Assembly: GCA_030038595.1 (NCBI GenBank)
Contig: JASHSW010000251.1
Location: 1-8,113 of the forward strand
Origin: Methylovirgula sp.
GTDB lineage: Bacteria; Pseudomonadota; Alphaproteobacteria; Rhizobiales; Beijerinckiaceae
DNA length: 8,113 nt
Direction: 5' to 3'
Below are positions 6,024 through 8,113 of this stretch, piece after piece. The translations under genes were made by a program, and so were the position numbers. The notes below the pieces were generated by a model. The model did not search any database and was not told the DNA's origin. It was given only the letters and a program-made list of their open reading frames with translations. How positions within the stretch are numbered: position 1 is the stretch's first letter; every line of letters begins with the position of its first letter.

Positions 6024-7184
6024 GTGATCGCGGCGCACAGTCCCCCTTGGTGGATCGGCTTTCTCTCGGGCTATTTCCCCGGCTGGCTCGTCAGCGCGGT
6101 AGTGCTCACCGGCGCCGCGCTGCTGGCGTTGCTTTTCCACCGGACATTCATGCGGATGGTGCGTCGGCTGATCGGCCAACAGCACGTCTTCGTGCAATCG
6201 CTGATCTCGCGCGTGTTCGGGGCGACGCGTTTCGCGCTGGTGCTCGCCGCCGTCGCGCTGGCCTTGCCGATGGCACCGCTTTCCGGCGCGACCGCGTCGC
6301 TCATCGCCGAAGCCCTCGCCGTCTGTTTCGTCCTGTTGATCGGCTGGGCAGCGATCACTGCGATCGAGCTCGCCGGCGATTTTTACGTGCGCCGATTCTG
6401 CATTGACGTCGCCGACAATCTCATGGCCCGCAAACATTTGACCCAGGTCCGCGTGCTACGCCGTGTCGGCGAGACGATCGTCGCGATGATAACGGTCGCC
6501 GCGGCGTTGATGAGCGTGCCTGCGGTACGGCAGTTCGGCGTCAGTCTGATCGCCTCGGCGGGCGCCGCGGGAATCGTGGTCGGCCTGGCGGCGCGTCCGA
6601 TCCTCACCAACCTCATCGCCGGCGTGCAAATCGCAATCACCCAGCCGATCCGCATCGGCGACGCCGTCGTCGTCGAGAACGAATGGGGCTGGATCGAGGA
6701 GATCACCGGCACCTATGTGGTCGTCAAAATCTGGGATTGGCGGCGTCTCGTCGTGCCGATTTCGTATTTTCTGGAAAAGCCGTTCCAGAATTGGACGCGG
6801 ATGTCGGCGGAGCTCATCGGCACCGTGCTGCTATGGGTCGATTACACGACGCCCGTCGATCGCGTCCGTGAAGCGCTTGCCGACATCGTGAAGAATTCGA
6901 AACTCTGGGACGGCCGCGTCGTCAATATGCAGGTGACCGATGCTTCCGACCGCGCGATCCAGCTTCGCGCCCTGGCAAGCGCCCGCAATTCGCAGGACGT
7001 TTGGGACCTGCGCTGCGCGATCCGCGAGAAATTGATCGCCTTTCTGCAGGAGGCCTATCCGGACGCCCTGCCGAAACAGCGCATGGAAGCGGAGAGGCTC
7101 GACGCCGGGGCCGCGGATCTCGCGGGCCTCGGCCAATCGGAGCGCAAGAACTTCGCCGAGGCCGGGAAGCAATCGCATCGTTGA
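6024..7184 (+). CDS. Mechanosensitive ion channel, MscS family, five predicted helices
   Basis: Inner-membrane channel predicted to open under membrane tension and release solutes on osmotic downshock. From the GTG the protein has 386 residues. Hydrophobic segments lie at about 21-38, 69-88, 98-116, 148-168 and 173-205, so it has two more helices than E. coli MscS, whose three helices should correspond to the last ones here. The last segment is the pore helix, with the small-residue pattern ASAGAAGIVVGLAAR (177-191) followed by NLIAGVQIAI. The beta domain follows (QPIRIGDAVVVENEWGWIEE, 207-226; RRLVVPISYFLEKPFQNWTR, 240-259), then the alpha/beta cytoplasmic domain to about 350 and a short charged tail. 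The RRLVVPISYF motif occurs in many medium-sized MscS homologues; I do not assign it to a named paralogue. It is 87 bp after rne and ends 25 bp from the convergent GH25 gene. Confidence 0.92.
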   Translation: MIAAHSPPWWIGFLSGYFPGWLVSAVVLTGAALLALLFHRTFMRMVRRLIGQQHVFVQSLISRVFGATRFALVLAAVALALPMAPLSGATASLIAEALAVCFVLLIGWAAITAIELAGDFYVRRFCIDVADNLMARKHLTQVRVLRRVGETIVAMITVAAALMSVPAVRQFGVSLIASAGAAGIVVGLAARPILTNLIAGVQIAITQPIRIGDAVVVENEWGWIEEITGTYVVVKIWDWRRLVVPISYFLEKPFQNWTRMSAELIGTVLLWVDYTTPVDRVREALADIVKNSKLWDGRVVNMQVTDASDRAIQLRALASARNSQDVWDLRCAIREKLIAFLQEAYPDALPKQRMEAERLDAGAADLAGLGQSERKNFAEAGKQSHR

Positions 7185-7200
7185 TCGCGATCTTCGATCA
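7182..7200. terminator. Inverted repeat between convergent genes
   Basis: TGATCG (7182-7187) and CGATCA (7195-7200) form a perfect 6-bp stem with a 7-nt loop. It begins at the stop codon of the channel gene and ends just before the GH25 stop. No T-run follows on either strand. The position suits a shared bidirectional terminator, but the stem is short and not GC-rich. Confidence 0.3.
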
Positions 7201-7209
7201 GGAAAGCGC

Positions 7210-7992
7210 TCATCCGCTCGCTTCGGCGGTGAGCCACGTCTGCCAATCCTGCGCCGAGCCGTAGAAGCAGTTGCGGTCGACGTAGCCGTTGATGCCGGGT
7301 ACCTGGCCTTCGGCGGTGTGCTGCCAGAAATTCCAGTGGAGGTTGCCGTACTTGACGGCAGGATAGTCCTTCACGCTGCGCACCCACATTGCATAGTTGG
7401 GAAACTCTCCTTCCAGCACGTCGTGATAGAAATCGATTGAAGTATAGAGGATCGGCCGCTTGCCGTAGGTGGTTTGCATCGCGTCGAGAATTGTTTTGAT
7501 GGTCGCAAGCGCTTGGTCGCGCGAAACATGCTGCGGGCAAGTTTTCGACGCGGCGTTCCATTCGACGTCGAGAACCGGCGGCAGGGCCGTGGGGTCATTC
7601 GGCACGTTGGCGATAAACCAGGCAGCCTGATCTTCCGCCGGCCGGCACCAATATACGAAATGGTAGGCGCCGCGCGGCACGCCGGCGGCCTTTGCGCCGT
7701 ACCAGTTCTGCAGGAATTTTTCGTCGACGTAATCGCCGCCCTCGGTGGCCTTGATCCAGGCGAACTTCACGCCCGATGCCCTGACCGCATTCCAGTCGAT
7801 ATCGCCCTGGTATTTCGAGACGTCGATCCCGTGGATCTCGAAATCGTCGGCCGACGGATAGACGTCCTGGAAGGTCCCGGCGCAACCGGCCAGCAGGAAG
7901 AGGATGAAGACGACGAAAGAAACTCGGCCGATCCCGAAATCCGATCCGGGATTCCGGCAAATCGGCTGGGCAAAACAACGACGTCGGATCAT
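7210..7992 (-). CDS. GH25 family muramidase (lysozyme) lipoprotein
   Basis: Predicted N-acetylmuramidase that cuts MurNAc-GlcNAc bonds in peptidoglycan, anchored in the envelope as a lipoprotein. The 260-residue protein has a signal with a long basic n-region, a hydrophobic core (about 24-34) and a lipobox LLAGC with lipidated C37. The GH25 barrel spans about 53-255: HGIDVSKYQGDIDW (54-67, D57), FAWIKATEGGDYVDEKF (77-93), the catalytic pair in LDVEW (D142, E144) and WQHTAEGQVPGINGYVDRN (223-241, D238). All acidic residues expected in the active site are present. Cysteines C116, C152 and C242 in the mature part could form a disulfide. An in-frame TAA lies just upstream and no other start codon precedes the hydrophobic core, so the ATG at 7992 is the likely start despite a weak ribosome site. 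Whether it remodels the cell's own wall or attacks others' is unknown. Confidence 0.93.
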   Translation of the reverse strand: MIRRRCFAQPICRNPGSDFGIGRVSFVVFILFLLAGCAGTFQDVYPSADDFEIHGIDVSKYQGDIDWNAVRASGVKFAWIKATEGGDYVDEKFLQNWYGAKAAGVPRGAYHFVYWCRPAEDQAAWFIANVPNDPTALPPVLDVEWNAASKTCPQHVSRDQALATIKTILDAMQTTYGKRPILYTSIDFYHDVLEGEFPNYAMWVRSVKDYPAVKYGNLHWNFWQHTAEGQVPGINGYVDRNCFYGSAQDWQTWLTAEASG

Positions 7993-8113
7993 AACTTGGA
8001 TTTATCCGATGCCAGGTAATGCCTCGTTAACAAGCTCCCGGGCTGCTGTCCACAGTCGAGACAGCGCTACACTTCTCGGATTGCGGCAAAGCGGTGGCGA
8101 TCGCCTTCTCAGG
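7993..8113. other. Region upstream of the GH25 gene, to the window end
   Basis: These 121 bp hold no coding sequence I can support. An inverted repeat GCTGTC/GACAGC (8045-8050 and 8060-8065, 9-nt loop) lies about 53-73 bp before the GH25 start and could be an operator or a hairpin. On the minus strand TTAACG and GATAAA are 18 nt apart, a poor sigma-70-like pair. I would not call a promoter on that. Confidence 0.3.

Noticed and set aside
4986..6437. 483-residue open frame on the minus strand opposite rne and the channel gene
   Set aside because: It is antisense to a clearly recognised RNase E and channel gene; the translation is Arg/Gly/Ala-rich with no domain, as expected for a shadow frame in GC-rich coding DNA.
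1..8113. Mobile element, CRISPR array, tRNA or phage module
   Set aside because: No direct repeats with regular spacers, terminal inverted repeats, transposase or integrase motifs, or tRNA-like cloverleaf were seen. The GH25 gene alone is not enough to call a prophage.

Overview
The window looks like chromosomal DNA from a GC-rich alphaproteobacterium, most likely of the order Hyphomicrobiales (Rhizobiales). The evidence is the RNase E: an N-terminus starting MPNKMLIDASHPEETRVVV, an S1 domain split by a long charged insert, and a C-terminal GWW peptide, as in alphaproteobacterial RNase E. The order PBP1A, AmiC, then divergent RNase E also fits what I recall for this group (for example Agrobacterium). 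I see no insertion sequence, integrase, tRNA, rRNA or CRISPR array. This is a housekeeping region, not an accessory island.

Left part (1-2697, minus strand): two cell-wall genes read leftwards. amiC encodes an exported zinc N-acetylmuramoyl-L-alanine amidase (AMIN plus Amidase_3 domains). After a 196-bp gap comes mrcA, a class A penicillin-binding protein (PBP1A). mrcA is cut by the window edge, so only its membrane anchor, glycosyltransferase domain and the start of the following linker/OB-like region are present.

Middle (2698-3305): a 608-bp stretch without a convincing gene separates the divergent amiC and rne starts. It must hold both promoters and probably a long structured rne leader. 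I found several inverted repeats in it, including a 46-nt stem-loop with a T-run in its loop, two mutually exclusive stems, and a stem that pairs with the only GGAGG near the rne start. E. coli rne is autoregulated through its leader, so this is the part of the window I would look at first. No known RNA family could be assigned by eye.

Right part: rne (3306-5936) is followed after 87 bp by a five-helix MscS-family channel gene (GTG start at 6024). That gene converges on a minus-strand gene for a GH25 muramidase lipoprotein (7210-7992). The last 121 bp hold the GH25 upstream region.

Functionally, three of the five genes build or cut peptidoglycan: PBP1A polymerises glycan, AmiC removes stem peptides, and the GH25 protein is predicted to cut the glycan chain. 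A fourth is an envelope tension valve. The fifth is the RNA degradosome scaffold. I found no clear sign of an undescribed multi-gene system; the best leads are the rne leader and the poorly characterised GH25 lipoprotein.
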